Shown: in pieces, positions 50,376 to 58,420 of the stretch
How the letters are laid out: the number at the start of each line of letters is the position of its first letter
How positions within the stretch are numbered: the stretch's first letter is position 1
Source of the DNA: Planctomycetota bacterium
GTDB taxonomy: Bacteria; Planctomycetota; Phycisphaerae; UBA1845; PWPN01
Length of the DNA stretch: 64,000 nucleotides
NCBI GenBank assembly: GCA_029550525.1
Contig: JAKPHF010000048.1
Span: forward strand, 1 to 64,000
Reading direction: 5' to 3'
Notes under the pieces: generated by a model
The model's input: only the letters and a program-made list of their open reading frames with translations
The model's database searches: none
Told to the model about the DNA's origin: nothing
Position numbers and translations under genes: made by a program

Positions 50376-51002
50376 TCACATCCACGCCAGTGCCGGTGCT
50401 GTCGCCGGCGCCACCGAGTGCCAGAAGCCTCGAAGCCCCGACATGGACATTTGCACGGCCATGACCAGCAGGACCATGCCCATGAGCCGTTCGATGGCGG
50501 CCAGGCCACGGGCACCCATGAGCGGTCGCAGCCGATCCGCGAGCAGGAGCACGATCAAGCCCGCAGACCAAGCGATCAGGAGTGCGGCCGTCCACTCGGG
50601 CCGACGCGCCGGCTCGCGGCTGGCCATGAGCATGAGCACGGCCATGGTCGAGGGGCCGGCGATCAGCGGGATGGCCATGGGCACGATGAACGGCTCGCCG
50701 CTCGAAGCCGGATCGGAATGCACGGCTCGACGGCCGGGGAAAATCATCTCCAGCGCCACGATGAACAACACGACGCCACCGGCCACGCTCAGTGCCGCCT
50801 CTTCGATATGCAGCAAGCCCATCACGCTGGGCCCGAACAGGAGAAAGAACAGCAAGACGCCCAGAGCGATGACGTTCTCGCGAACGACCACCACCGACCG
50901 CCGGCGGGCATCGACGTCCTTGAGCAGCGCGGCGAACGCCGGAACGTTCCCGATCGGGTCCATCATGAGGAACAACGTGATTGCAGCCGAGTAAATGGAC
51001 AT
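50376..51002 (-). CDS. MarC family integral membrane protein
   Basis: This 208-residue protein has six hydrophobic helices and MarC features: LFLMMDPIGNVPAFAALL near the N terminus, the matching PFIVPMAIPLIAGPSTMAVLML in the second half, and conserved DP-x-GN and AGP motifs. MarC proteins are small inner-membrane proteins of unclear function, once linked wrongly to multiple antibiotic resistance. The gene sits alone between an inverted pair of 54-bp repeats, convergent with the PAP2 gene. Confidence 0.9.
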   Translation of the reverse strand: MSIYSAAITLFLMMDPIGNVPAFAALLKDVDARRRSVVVVRENVIALGVLLFFLLFGPSVMGLLHIEEAALSVAGGVVLFIVALEMIFPGRRAVHSDPASSGEPFIVPMAIPLIAGPSTMAVLMLMASREPARRPEWTAALLIAWSAGLIVLLLADRLRPLMGARGLAAIERLMGMVLLVMAVQMSMSGLRGFWHSVAPATAPALAWM

Positions 51003-51127
51003 GTTGCGTGGCTCGAGGTGCTATCCATGCCGGCCTGCCGGCGTCTTCGCGATGTCACCCGACTCAAGATACCCTCAAGCCCAAAGCCATGCCAGTGTCG
51101 CGGAGGCCGTGCCGCCTGCCCACCTGC

Positions 51128-51181
51128 ATTGTGGTGCAGGCATCTTGCCTGCACTGTGCAGGCTGGAAGCGTGCACCACAA
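51128..51181. repeat. 54-bp palindromic repeat B, right copy flanking marC (inverted)
   Basis: The element runs from ATTGTGGTGCAGGCATC to GAAGCGTGCACCACAA and is the inverse of the left copy at 50280 (53 of 54 bases identical after inversion). Confidence 0.8.
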
Positions 51182-51215
51182 CCCGCCGCCGACTGGATTC
51201 AACCGTTGGTCCGCA

Positions 51216-51246
51216 CGAGGCGGGCGAGACGCCCGCCCCCCGAATC
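51216..51246. repeat. GC-rich palindromic repeat family A, copy 6 (inverted)
   Basis: GAGGCGGGCGAGACGCCCGC followed by CCCCCGAATC is a nearly perfect inverse of the copy at 16096. It abuts the stop codon of the 23-haem cytochrome gene, 35 bases from repeat B. Confidence 0.65.
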
Positions 51247-53841
51247 TCAGTTGGTCTTGCCGCGCTGTTCGAGGTTGTGGAAGAACAGGAACTTGAGCCG
51301 GGCCTGGGCACCGTGACACTGCGTGCAGAGGTTCGGAGCGACGAATGGCCGCAACTGCATGCGAGCCGAGTGCTGGGCGTCGGTGTCGCCCTTGGCCGCG
51401 GCCTGCCGGAGCAGCTCGGTCTGGCCGTGCGAAAGGTGGCAGGTTCGGCAGGTGATCTGGCCGTTAACGCTCACCTTACCGTCGGGCCCGAATAGCGGCA
51501 TGTAGCCGGGTTCGTCGGGTTTGACGATGTTCACCAGCGTGACCGGCGGATGCGTGGCCACCTCGCGCACGGGAGCCGGGCCGCCGGGATGATGGCACAC
51601 CAGGCAAGGCACGGCCGACTCGTGACCGTACCGATCGACGAGCGTACGCTCGGGTTGCGTCGTCGATTCCGCGGGTTGACTGGCGGCCGCATCGGCCATC
51701 GGCGCCGACTGCGTGAGGAATCGGGGACTGAGCATCTGGCCCCAGGCATCGGCCGGGTTGGCGTGCATGGCATGACACGGCTTGCACGACTCGGTCTCGA
51801 AGCCCGCCGCCGCCAGCTTGTCGGTGGCGTGACCAGTCATCTCAATCAGCTTCTTGTCGTCGTGGCAATGCGTGCACAGACTCGCCGTCGGCTCGCCGGC
51901 CTTGACGCGGGCGAGGTGGCCGGGCTCGGCCCCGCCGTGTGGATTGTGACATGTACGGCAACCCATGCGCAGGTTGCCCTTGTCATCGTGCGGCACGAGA
52001 GCCAGCGGCACGCGCTTCTGATCGGGCGAGATTCGCTGCGGGTGAATGGCCGCAACGTCGGTGGACACGTCCCATGCCGTGTCGGCATGGCAGTGCAAAC
52101 AGGCCGAGTCGTGATACGCGTCGGTGTCGGTCGCGAAGCTGAACAGACCTGTGCCCTTCTTGCCGTGGGCGGCGTGGCAAGCCAGGCACGACCCCTGCTG
52201 CTCGCTCGAACCCGCGGGCAACTTGTCGGCCCAGGCTTGCGGCCGATGCGCCGGATCGTGCGGCCCGCCGGCCAGATCGTACTGCTCGGCGTGACACGCG
52301 CGGCACAGATCCGCAGGCTTCTGAAAGAGGAAGCTGCTCGTCCGGTGCTCGTGCGGGTCATGGCAGGCGACACAGTTGGTGCCGGGATGACCAGCATGCC
52401 ACGCCGGCATTTCGGCTTCGTCGCCCAGCTCGCCGTGACACGTCGTGCAGTGGCCCGACACGTCCGCCTCGGTCGGCTTGGCCGCTCGCGCGGAGCCGTG
52501 CGCCATATGGCACGCACTGCACGGCCCGCCCGCCAGCGCCGTCTGTCCGGCGAGGTTCTTGTCGGTCGGCCGGGTAATCCGCAGATCGTGCGCCGTGCCG
52601 ATCACGCCCGCCTGGTCGGTGTGACACGCCGCACAACCGTCCTCGGCCGCGGGCTGGAACGACAGCAGATCCGCTGGCGTCCGGCCGTGATGCACCTTAT
52701 GGCACGAGACGCACAGCAACTCACCGTTGGCACCCACGCGCCCGCCGCGGCCTTCTACCACCGCCCGTTGCTCGGCCGTGAGCTTGGGGCTCTGTCCATG
52801 CTTGGGCACGCGTCCGTCCGCTCCCTTGGCCGCCAGCTCCTTCTCGTGGCACGACAAGCACAAATCGTTGGTGTCCGCGGGCATGATCAACAGCGGCTTG
52901 TTCGTGCTCGAATGCGTCGAATGGCAGACCAGGCAGGTGAGCTGCCGCGCGTTGCCGAACGTCTGCGCGCCCGCGTCGATCAACGATTGCGGAACGGCAT
53001 ACGCCATCTCGCCCAGCGGGTGCATGCCCTTGGCCGGCCCGGCGGCATACTCGCCGTGACAATCGTTGCAGACCTCGGCCGCGGGCTTCTTCATGAAGTG
53101 CTTGTGCGTGTTGTCGTGCGGGTTGTGGCAAACCACGCAGTGGGCGTCCGGGTGCTCCATGGTCGGGCGAGCGTGCTTCTCCGCCGCCCGGCCGATCTGA
53201 TGGCAGGTCACACATCGACCGTCCGGATCCAGCTCACTGGGTTCCGCCTCGCGGGCGTAATGGTGTGCCAGGTGGCACGCACTGCAAGGTCCGCCCGATT
53301 CGGCGGTCTGGCCGAAACGGTTGGTCTCTTCCGGCGCGGTGATCCGCAGGTCGTGCGGCGAGCCGACGGTCGTAAACTGCTCGGCGTGACAGCCCTTGCA
53401 CAGCTTGCTACCGGCCAACGACTCGGCCAGCATGTGCGGATGACCCTTCTGGTCCAAGGTATGACACGACATGCAGATGAGCACGCCGTCGGTGCCGGTG
53501 GTCGTGCCCATGGCTTGCACGGCCTGCAGTTGGGCCGCGTTCAAAGCCACATTCTGCGAGTGGCCGTGTTGGACGTCGCGGACCCCGGCCGCCGGAGCCA
53601 CGTTACGGTGACAGGCCAGGCAGTACACACTGCTGTCCGCGTCCGCCCAGTTCACCTGTTCCATGGTGGACGGAAAGGTGGCGGGCTTGGGGGCGTTTCG
53701 CAGCAGCGGCGAGGCCGCATAGCCCACCACGCCTACGGCGGCGATCACGAACACGATCTGCACCGCCCAGGCCGCCCGGTCGATCCAACCGCGAACGCCG
53801 GATGTGGATGATGTCTTCAACGAATCACGCATGCTTGCCAT
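51247..53841 (-). CDS. Membrane-anchored multihaem cytochrome c with 23 CXXCH motifs
   Basis: This 864-residue protein has a short cytosolic N terminus, one membrane helix at about residues 24-46 (AAWAVQIVFVIAAVGVVGYA) and a long periplasmic part with 23 CXXCH haem-binding motifs, from CLACH near residue 75 to CTQCH near the C terminus. Many are followed by NPH or xAH, typical of doubly ligated haems. A segment HDLRIT-P-N-GQTA-GGPCSACH-AH occurs twice (around residues 170 and 430), and a third related block starts at GGPHDPAHRPQAW, indicating internal duplication. It plays the HmcA-like part in an operon with NrfD, ferredoxin and NarI-like subunits. ATG 53841 is preferred; 53832 is possible. 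Confidence 0.88.
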   Translation of the reverse strand: MASMRDSLKTSSTSGVRGWIDRAAWAVQIVFVIAAVGVVGYAASPLLRNAPKPATFPSTMEQVNWADADSSVYCLACHRNVAPAAGVRDVQHGHSQNVALNAAQLQAVQAMGTTTGTDGVLICMSCHTLDQKGHPHMLAESLAGSKLCKGCHAEQFTTVGSPHDLRITAPEETNRFGQTAESGGPCSACHLAHHYAREAEPSELDPDGRCVTCHQIGRAAEKHARPTMEHPDAHCVVCHNPHDNTHKHFMKKPAAEVCNDCHGEYAAGPAKGMHPLGEMAYAVPQSLIDAGAQTFGNARQLTCLVCHSTHSSTNKPLLIMPADTNDLCLSCHEKELAAKGADGRVPKHGQSPKLTAEQRAVVEGRGGRVGANGELLCVSCHKVHHGRTPADLLSFQPAAEDGCAACHTDQAGVIGTAHDLRITRPTDKNLAGQTALAGGPCSACHMAHGSARAAKPTEADVSGHCTTCHGELGDEAEMPAWHAGHPGTNCVACHDPHEHRTSSFLFQKPADLCRACHAEQYDLAGGPHDPAHRPQAWADKLPAGSSEQQGSCLACHAAHGKKGTGLFSFATDTDAYHDSACLHCHADTAWDVSTDVAAIHPQRISPDQKRVPLALVPHDDKGNLRMGCRTCHNPHGGAEPGHLARVKAGEPTASLCTHCHDDKKLIEMTGHATDKLAAAGFETESCKPCHAMHANPADAWGQMLSPRFLTQSAPMADAAASQPAESTTQPERTLVDRYGHESAVPCLVCHHPGGPAPVREVATHPPVTLVNIVKPDEPGYMPLFGPDGKVSVNGQITCRTCHLSHGQTELLRQAAAKGDTDAQHSARMQLRPFVAPNLCTQCHGAQARLKFLFFHNLEQRGKTN

Positions 53842-53957
53842 ATCCGTACCGTGGCTTTGGGAGAACGCATCCTGCCCGCCTCGAGCGCGAGCCGCCCACC
53901 CCGATCTCCGTGTCGTCGTGTCTGCGTCGGACGACCGCGACGCAACCGCCCCGCCGG

Positions 53958-55982
53958 TCAGTTCTTCCGCGTTAGCTTCATATTCTCGTGCCCGGGGGGC
54001 ATGGGAACGTAAGGCGCCATACGGCGATGCTCGGTGTCCTTGAAGTCGCGATGGCACACGTCGCAGCGACCGAACTCCGTACCGTACTTTTCGGGATCCT
54101 TCGCGCTGAGATCCTCGTGGCAGCGGATGCACAGCCCGTGCATGGCATCCATGTAGCCGGGGGCGAAGCCTTTCAGGCCGCCTTCGGCCCGCGGCACGAT
54201 CGAGCCTTCCACCACCATGTCGCCGTGGCACTGCCAGCACGCCAGCGAGGTCTCGCGCGTCTTGCGGCCCGGGCCCTCGCCGTGACAGACCGCACACGAT
54301 GCATTGCCGCCGAGCTTGTGCATGTGCAGGCGATGATCGAACGTATCCGTCACCTCATACATGTCGCGATGGCAGACGTAGCAAGGTGACGTCTGGTCGA
54401 ATGTCATGTTCTGATGATGGCAGAGACGACACGACTCCTGCCCGCCCAGCCGTTCGATGTGATCGTCGTGGGTGAAGGGCACGAACCGCCAGTTACGGTT
54501 GCCGTCGATCATGCGCACGGTCACCGGCTCGGGCTTGGCGGCGGCCGGCACCGTGCCCGACAGGCCGGCGAAGTGGAACTCGCGGCGCATGGGATGATCG
54601 ACCTTGACGGCCAGCGCCTCGACGTTGCGACCTTCCTGCACGGGCACGCGCAGCGGCGTCGGACCGAATATCGCATCTTCGGGCAGCAGGCCGATGGCCA
54701 GCGCGCCGGCAATCACGAACCCCAGTGAATAGCGGCGACGAGCAGGCGTGAAGAAGTACACGCCGGCGTAATCGGTAGCGTACGACGCCGCGCGCGAACT
54801 AGAGCCAACGCCCTGTCCTGACTTGTCCGGGCCGGCCCCAGGCTTGGGCCCGTGATGCGGAATAATTTCGAGGTTCTCGTTGAAGAAGATGAAGACCAGC
54901 ACCGCTCCCGAGACGATGCCGGCACTGATGGCCAGCTCCGTCCAGGTGGGGAAGTAGGGCATGGACTCGGGCCGGCTGAAGGCGATGATGCACGTGTCGA
55001 ACCGATAACCGATGATGCCCAGCACGACCATGGTCGAGCAGGTGGCCAGGCCGGGCACGCTGTACCGCACGCGTCGGAAGCTCAGCAGAATGGCCGGAAT
55101 GACCGCGCTGACCAGCAGCTCGAAGATGAACAGCGCCCCCTGCCACGACGCGATGTTCTCCTCGGTCAGTTGACCGCGTCTCCACAGGTCGCCCACCCGC
55201 AGCAATACGTACGCGCTCAGCACGAACGAGGCCGCCCGGCCCAGACCGGCCAACAGTTCCACGCGAACCTTGTGATTGAACAGCCAGCTGGAAAGCAGCG
55301 ACTCGAGCGTGACCATCATGAGGCCCAGCCCGACCGCCGAGACGAAGAACAGGGCGTACATGATCGGGCTGTACCACAGCGGATGCGTGCGGAACGGCTG
55401 GATGAGGAACAGGGATCCCAGCGACGACTGGTGCAGCGTGGACAACACGATGCCCGCGATGACCAGCGGGATGGTGATCTTCTTGATGTACTTCAGCGCG
55501 ACCTGGAAGATGCGATGCGAGAACAACGGGTGCTCGAGAATGGCCGGCGAGAACTCCAGCGTGAGCACCGTCAGGTAGCACATGACGCACATGGCCACCT
55601 CGAACAGCACCGAGTGGTGCTGCGGGAAGATCATGGGATGCCAGATGTTCCACGGCAAGCCCAGGTCGTAGAGCAGCCCGACCGCCACCGCGATGTAGCC
55701 CAGCAGCGCGGTGAGAATCGCCGGTCGGGCGAAGTCGTGGTACTTGTGCAGCCCGAAGATGTAGACGGTCGCGGCCAGCACGAAGCCGCCCGCCGCCAAG
55801 GCTACGCCGGCCATGACGTCGAAGGCGATCCAGAAGCCCCACGGCGCCACATCGGTCAGCCCGCTGGTGGCTCCGATACCGTTGCCGAAGCGGGCAACCG
55901 TGACCACCGTCCAGACGCCCATGATCATCCACAGGACGGTCTTGACCCGATCGAGATTCTTGTTGGTGACGCCGGCACTCAT
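53958..55982 (-). CDS. NrfD/HmcC-like membrane subunit fused to a hexahaem cytochrome c domain
   Basis: This 674-residue protein has two parts. Residues 1-395 contain about ten membrane helices of the NrfD/PsrC/HybB family (GFWIAFDVMAGVALAAGGFVLAATVYIF, YDLGLPWNIWHPMIFPQHHSVLFEV), which bind quinol and move electrons across the membrane. After a Gly/Ser-rich linker and one more helix (YSLGFVIAGALAIGLL) a periplasmic domain follows, with six CXXCH motifs (CRLCH, CYVCH, CAVCH, CWQCH, CIRCH, CDVCH) arranged like class III cytochromes. Separate proteins usually do these jobs. Its ATG overlaps the ferredoxin stop by 4 bases. Direction of electron flow is unknown. Confidence 0.9.
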   Translation of the reverse strand: MSAGVTNKNLDRVKTVLWMIMGVWTVVTVARFGNGIGATSGLTDVAPWGFWIAFDVMAGVALAAGGFVLAATVYIFGLHKYHDFARPAILTALLGYIAVAVGLLYDLGLPWNIWHPMIFPQHHSVLFEVAMCVMCYLTVLTLEFSPAILEHPLFSHRIFQVALKYIKKITIPLVIAGIVLSTLHQSSLGSLFLIQPFRTHPLWYSPIMYALFFVSAVGLGLMMVTLESLLSSWLFNHKVRVELLAGLGRAASFVLSAYVLLRVGDLWRRGQLTEENIASWQGALFIFELLVSAVIPAILLSFRRVRYSVPGLATCSTMVVLGIIGYRFDTCIIAFSRPESMPYFPTWTELAISAGIVSGAVLVFIFFNENLEIIPHHGPKPGAGPDKSGQGVGSSSRAASYATDYAGVYFFTPARRRYSLGFVIAGALAIGLLPEDAIFGPTPLRVPVQEGRNVEALAVKVDHPMRREFHFAGLSGTVPAAAKPEPVTVRMIDGNRNWRFVPFTHDDHIERLGGQESCRLCHHQNMTFDQTSPCYVCHRDMYEVTDTFDHRLHMHKLGGNASCAVCHGEGPGRKTRETSLACWQCHGDMVVEGSIVPRAEGGLKGFAPGYMDAMHGLCIRCHEDLSAKDPEKYGTEFGRCDVCHRDFKDTEHRRMAPYVPMPPGHENMKLTRKN

Positions 55983-56836
55983 GACTGATGTTCCGAATGG
56001 GGGTCGTGATCCTGCGGATGTGCGGCCGCACCCGACTCAGCCGCCCGCGCTGTGTGTTGTTCCGCCTCCAATTGCATGCGGCGTCCGATGACCCAGTACA
56101 CGCCGGTCATTAACCCGGCCACGCCCAGCACGACGGGCGGCACCTTGCTCAGAGCGGCCCAGGTGAGCGCGGGCAGCGGCTCGTTGCCCAGCTTGGGCCC
56201 CCAGCTCATGAAGTCGAGCGAGATGTTGGACAGATAGAGCACGGACGTGCCGCCCACTTCGTGTTCGCCGTAGATGACGGGATTGTCGGCCGGGTAATAC
56301 CTGCCGGGGTTCTCCTTGATCCGGCGACGGGCCTCGGCGAGCATCTCCGCCCGCGTACCGAAGATGGTCGCCCCATACGGACAGGCCTCGGTGCAGGCGG
56401 GCTGCTTGCCTTCCTGCAGTCGTGGGTAGCACAGGATGCACTTGCGGATCTTCGGAGCCGTGCTTTCCCACTCGTAACGCGGAATGCCGAACGGGCAGGC
56501 CATCATGCAGTAGCGACAGCCCATGCACTTGCGCGAATCGTAGGTCACCGGCCCGTTCTTCTGTTTCTCGAGCGCCCCCACGATGCACGCCGAGGCACAA
56601 GCCGGCTCGTTGCAGTGGCGGCACTGCTGCCGAATGAACACGTTGCCCGGCTTGCGGATGATCGTGCAGTAACGGCTGGCCGAGAGCGAATCGATCTCGT
56701 CCTGCCACCGCCACATGCGGTCGCGCGGCAGGTCATACGTCTTCTTGCACGCGGCCACGCAGGTCTCGCAACCCGTGCACTTGGTCACGTCGGTCAGGAT
56801 CGCCATGACCTTGTTGTCGTCGAGTTTCTCTTTCAT
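55979..56836 (-). CDS. Four-cluster ferredoxin subunit with C-terminal membrane anchor (HmcB/HybA-like)
   Basis: This 285-residue protein binds four [4Fe-4S] clusters: CTGCETCVAAC (20-30), CRHCNEPACASAC (72-84), CMGCRYCMMACP (104-115) and CILCYPRLQEGKQPACTEACP (133-153). A C-terminal membrane helix (PPVVLGVAGLMTGVYWVIG) follows, then a His-rich tail. It lacks a Tat signal, so the clusters probably face the cytoplasm or follow a non-Tat route; in HybA the protein is exported. ATG 56836 is chosen because the upstream extension is unconserved. It overlaps both neighbours by 4 bases (ATGA). Confidence 0.92.
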   Translation of the reverse strand: MKEKLDDNKVMAILTDVTKCTGCETCVAACKKTYDLPRDRMWRWQDEIDSLSASRYCTIIRKPGNVFIRQQCRHCNEPACASACIVGALEKQKNGPVTYDSRKCMGCRYCMMACPFGIPRYEWESTAPKIRKCILCYPRLQEGKQPACTEACPYGATIFGTRAEMLAEARRRIKENPGRYYPADNPVIYGEHEVGGTSVLYLSNISLDFMSWGPKLGNEPLPALTWAALSKVPPVVLGVAGLMTGVYWVIGRRMQLEAEQHTARAAESGAAAHPQDHDPHSEHQS

Positions 56837-57588
56837 GCGGGCACCATCTCCCGAGCAGGGGTTGTGGTTGGCGTGCGTTCGATCTCCTCGACCGCCGGTG
56901 TGTAATGCCATGCAGCCTGGGGAACCCAGCGTGTCACCGGCGTGTGCATGAAGCACAGCAGCCGGGCGAACGGCAGGAGCACGAACACCAGGCAGGCCGT
57001 GATCACGTGCAGAAGCAGGACCGTCTCATACGCGAACGGGCTCCACGTCGGATGCATGGCCAACACGCCGGTGACGAACGGGGCGATCAGAATCAGTGGC
57101 GACAGAAAGCTCCAGGCGGGCTCGACCTTGCGGAGAACCGAAGAGTACAGCCGACCCAGAAACACGAGGAATCCCGCCACGATGGTGACGAACGAGATGG
57201 CGTCAGCCGTGCCGGGCGGCAGCGCGGGCCAACTGATACCCAGGCCGCGCTCCCACAGATACACGTGGGCGACCATGAACGCGGGAATGATCACGGCACC
57301 GAGGCGGAAGACCAGCGAGACCACCGATAGGAGCGTGTGATAGATCGACCAGCCGCGAATGCCGGCCCCCATGGGTTGGAGCAGCACATGGGGAAACAGG
57401 AACCACAGGATGCGCTGGCCCAGCTTGGCCCAGACCTCCTTGCGGTCGGTCGCCATGAGAAACGCCGATGCCATTTCAATGCCACCGATCAGCGCGTGGC
57501 GCAGGAAGCCCAGCACCATCAACGCGAACGAGAATCGAAACACCGGCCCTTGAAAAAACTCGAGTGTCGAGGACAAGTCCGAGTTCAT
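56833..57588 (-). CDS. NarI/HmcE-like membrane cytochrome b subunit
   Basis: This 251-residue protein has about five to six membrane helices (FSFALMVLGFLRHALIGGIEM, LGAVIIPAFMVAHVYLWERG, SFVTIVAGFLVFLG, ILIAPFVTGVLAMHP, TVLLLHVITACLVFVLLPFARLL) and several His residues inside helices that could bind haem b. It resembles the nitrate reductase gamma/DsrM/HmcE group, which take electrons from quinol. GGAG lies 5 bases from ATG 57588, in the middle of an earlier ATG. It is the first gene of the redox operon, with a TTGAGA-16-TATGAT promoter upstream. Confidence 0.87.
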   Translation of the reverse strand: MNSDLSSTLEFFQGPVFRFSFALMVLGFLRHALIGGIEMASAFLMATDRKEVWAKLGQRILWFLFPHVLLQPMGAGIRGWSIYHTLLSVVSLVFRLGAVIIPAFMVAHVYLWERGLGISWPALPPGTADAISFVTIVAGFLVFLGRLYSSVLRKVEPAWSFLSPLILIAPFVTGVLAMHPTWSPFAYETVLLLHVITACLVFVLLPFARLLCFMHTPVTRWVPQAAWHYTPAVEEIERTPTTTPAREMVPA

Positions 57589-57633
57589 TGAGCACTCCAT
57601 TTGGTCGGACTTTGTGAAGGAAGTAACGAAATT

Positions 57634-57661
57634 ATCATAACGGTGTTGCGTTTAGTCTCAA
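57634..57661 (-). promoter_or_regulatory. Promoter of the Hmc-like operon
   Basis: On the minus strand TTGAGA (57661-57656) and TATGAT (57639-57634) are 16 bases apart, giving a leader of about 40 bases before ATG 57588. Confidence 0.5.
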
Positions 57662-57709
57662 GCGCTCGGATATGGATAGAAGCAAATAGTTCTGTCGCTA
57701 TTCACACAT

Positions 57710-57729
57710 GCGCCGCAAAATTGTGGCGC
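57710..57729. promoter_or_regulatory. 20-bp palindrome upstream of the Hmc-like operon promoter
   Basis: GCGCCGCAAAATTGTGGCGC is an inverted repeat with 9-base arms and one mismatch. It lies about 50 bp upstream of the -35 box, where an activator could bind. It does not match the FNR consensus. The regulator is unknown. Confidence 0.45.
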
Positions 57730-57840
57730 TTTGCATCTGGCATGCCTGATCGTGTATCGAGATCGGGACACTCTTGCGCCATTTTTATTGACTACGGGAT
57801 GAGCACGTGGAGATTTGAGCGTGTCTTGTTAGTTGGAATA

Positions 57841-57915
57841 ACCACAGGGGTCACAGAGGATCACAGAGGTGGGCAGACCGGCATTTCCTCTGTGACCCTC
57901 TGCGTCCTCTGTGGT
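57841..57915. repeat. 75-bp inverted repeat of the CACAGAG family
   Basis: ACCACAGGGGTCACAGAGGA and the following TCACAGAGG pair with CCTCTGTGACCCTCTGCG and TCCTCTGTGGT across about 18 bases. Each arm also contains two to three direct copies of CACAGAGG. The related element at 44441 has the same design. Confidence 0.75.
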
Positions 57916-58002
57916 CAGTCACCTCGAGGACGCCGATCCACGCATGGGCGACGTGCATCGCTTAGGCCCTTCCGGGACAATCAAGTCTGTCCTTGCGTTC
58001 AC

Positions 58003-58033
58003 CTCAGGACACAGGTCTCAGGACTCAAGCCTT
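58003..58033. repeat. Dispersed CAGGACTCAAGCC repeat, copy 4
   Basis: CAGGACACAGGTCTCAGGAC followed by TCAAGCCTTC matches the element at 30334 and 41681. Confidence 0.6.
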
Positions 58034-58098
58034 CTTCCTGACGGATGACGAAGAAGGCAAAGATGTGCACGGAACAAGCGCGCGGGCCACTCATCCGA

Positions 58099-58127
58099 CT
58101 GATCGCCGATAGCTGACTGCTGACAGT
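58099..58127. repeat. Dispersed AGCTAT-type repeat, copy near the NHL remnant
   Basis: CTGATCGCCGATAGCTGACT followed by GCTGACAG shares CTGATCGCC and AGCTGA cores with the long copy at 38117. Confidence 0.5.
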
Positions 58128-58133
58128 ATTATC

Positions 58134-58376
58134 TATGTCTCCGTGGGTTTGTAGTCTCATTTGCTGGTGGTCGACCAAGGCAACCATCGCATCGAGCGGT
58201 TCGATGCTGACGGACACTATCTGTCCACCATCGGGACGAACACGGGCGGCGCCGGCGAGCTGGATTTCCCCGGCGACGTTGGACTCGGCCATGACGGACG
58301 CATTTACGTTTGCGACACGCGGGATCATCACATCCACGTGTACAACGCGACAGATACATGTGACGCGCACGGTTGA
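58134..58376 (+). pseudogene. NHL-repeat protein remnant
   Basis: From 58161 a frame reads LVVDQGNHRIERFDADGHYL, then STIGTNTGGAGELDFPGDVGLGHDGRIYVCDTRDHHIHVYNA, and stops at 58374-58376. This is one and a half NHL repeats with the usual V-D-x-x-N-x-R-I-x-x-F and G-x-I-Y-V-x-D pattern. There is no start codon with a ribosome binding site; just upstream the frame has a stop after IYVSVGL-like codons. NHL proteins form six-bladed propellers of 250 or more residues, so this is a fragment left by deletion. It runs convergent to trmB. Confidence 0.65.
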
Positions 58377-58420
58377 TATCATCCCCTGGCGCGTTGGAGA
58401 GTCGATCGCGAGCATCAAAC

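Larger units (their letters stand above)
57589..58420. other. 832-base spacer with promoter, three repeat families and an NHL remnant
   Basis: The right half of the region upstream of the redox operon has no complete gene. It holds the operon promoter and palindrome, a long CACAGAG inverted repeat (57841-57915), copies of the CAGGACTCAAGCC (58003) and AGCT (58099) families, and a short NHL-repeat coding remnant (58134-58376). Base composition is lower in GC between 57600 and 57840 than in the flanking genes. Confidence 0.6.

Noticed and set aside
50280-51181. CRISPR-like array or insertion sequence around marC
   Set aside because: There are only two copies in opposite orientation, no spacers and no transposase. 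A paired palindromic repeat is the better description.
51550-53811. A 753-codon plus-strand frame opposite the multihaem cytochrome
   Set aside because: The CXXCH repeats on the minus strand force an open antisense frame; nothing in its translation is recognisable.
57601-58041. A 146-codon frame in the spacer upstream of the redox operon
   Set aside because: It crosses the operon promoter and a long inverted repeat, and its translation is Arg/Ser/Cys-rich without pattern.
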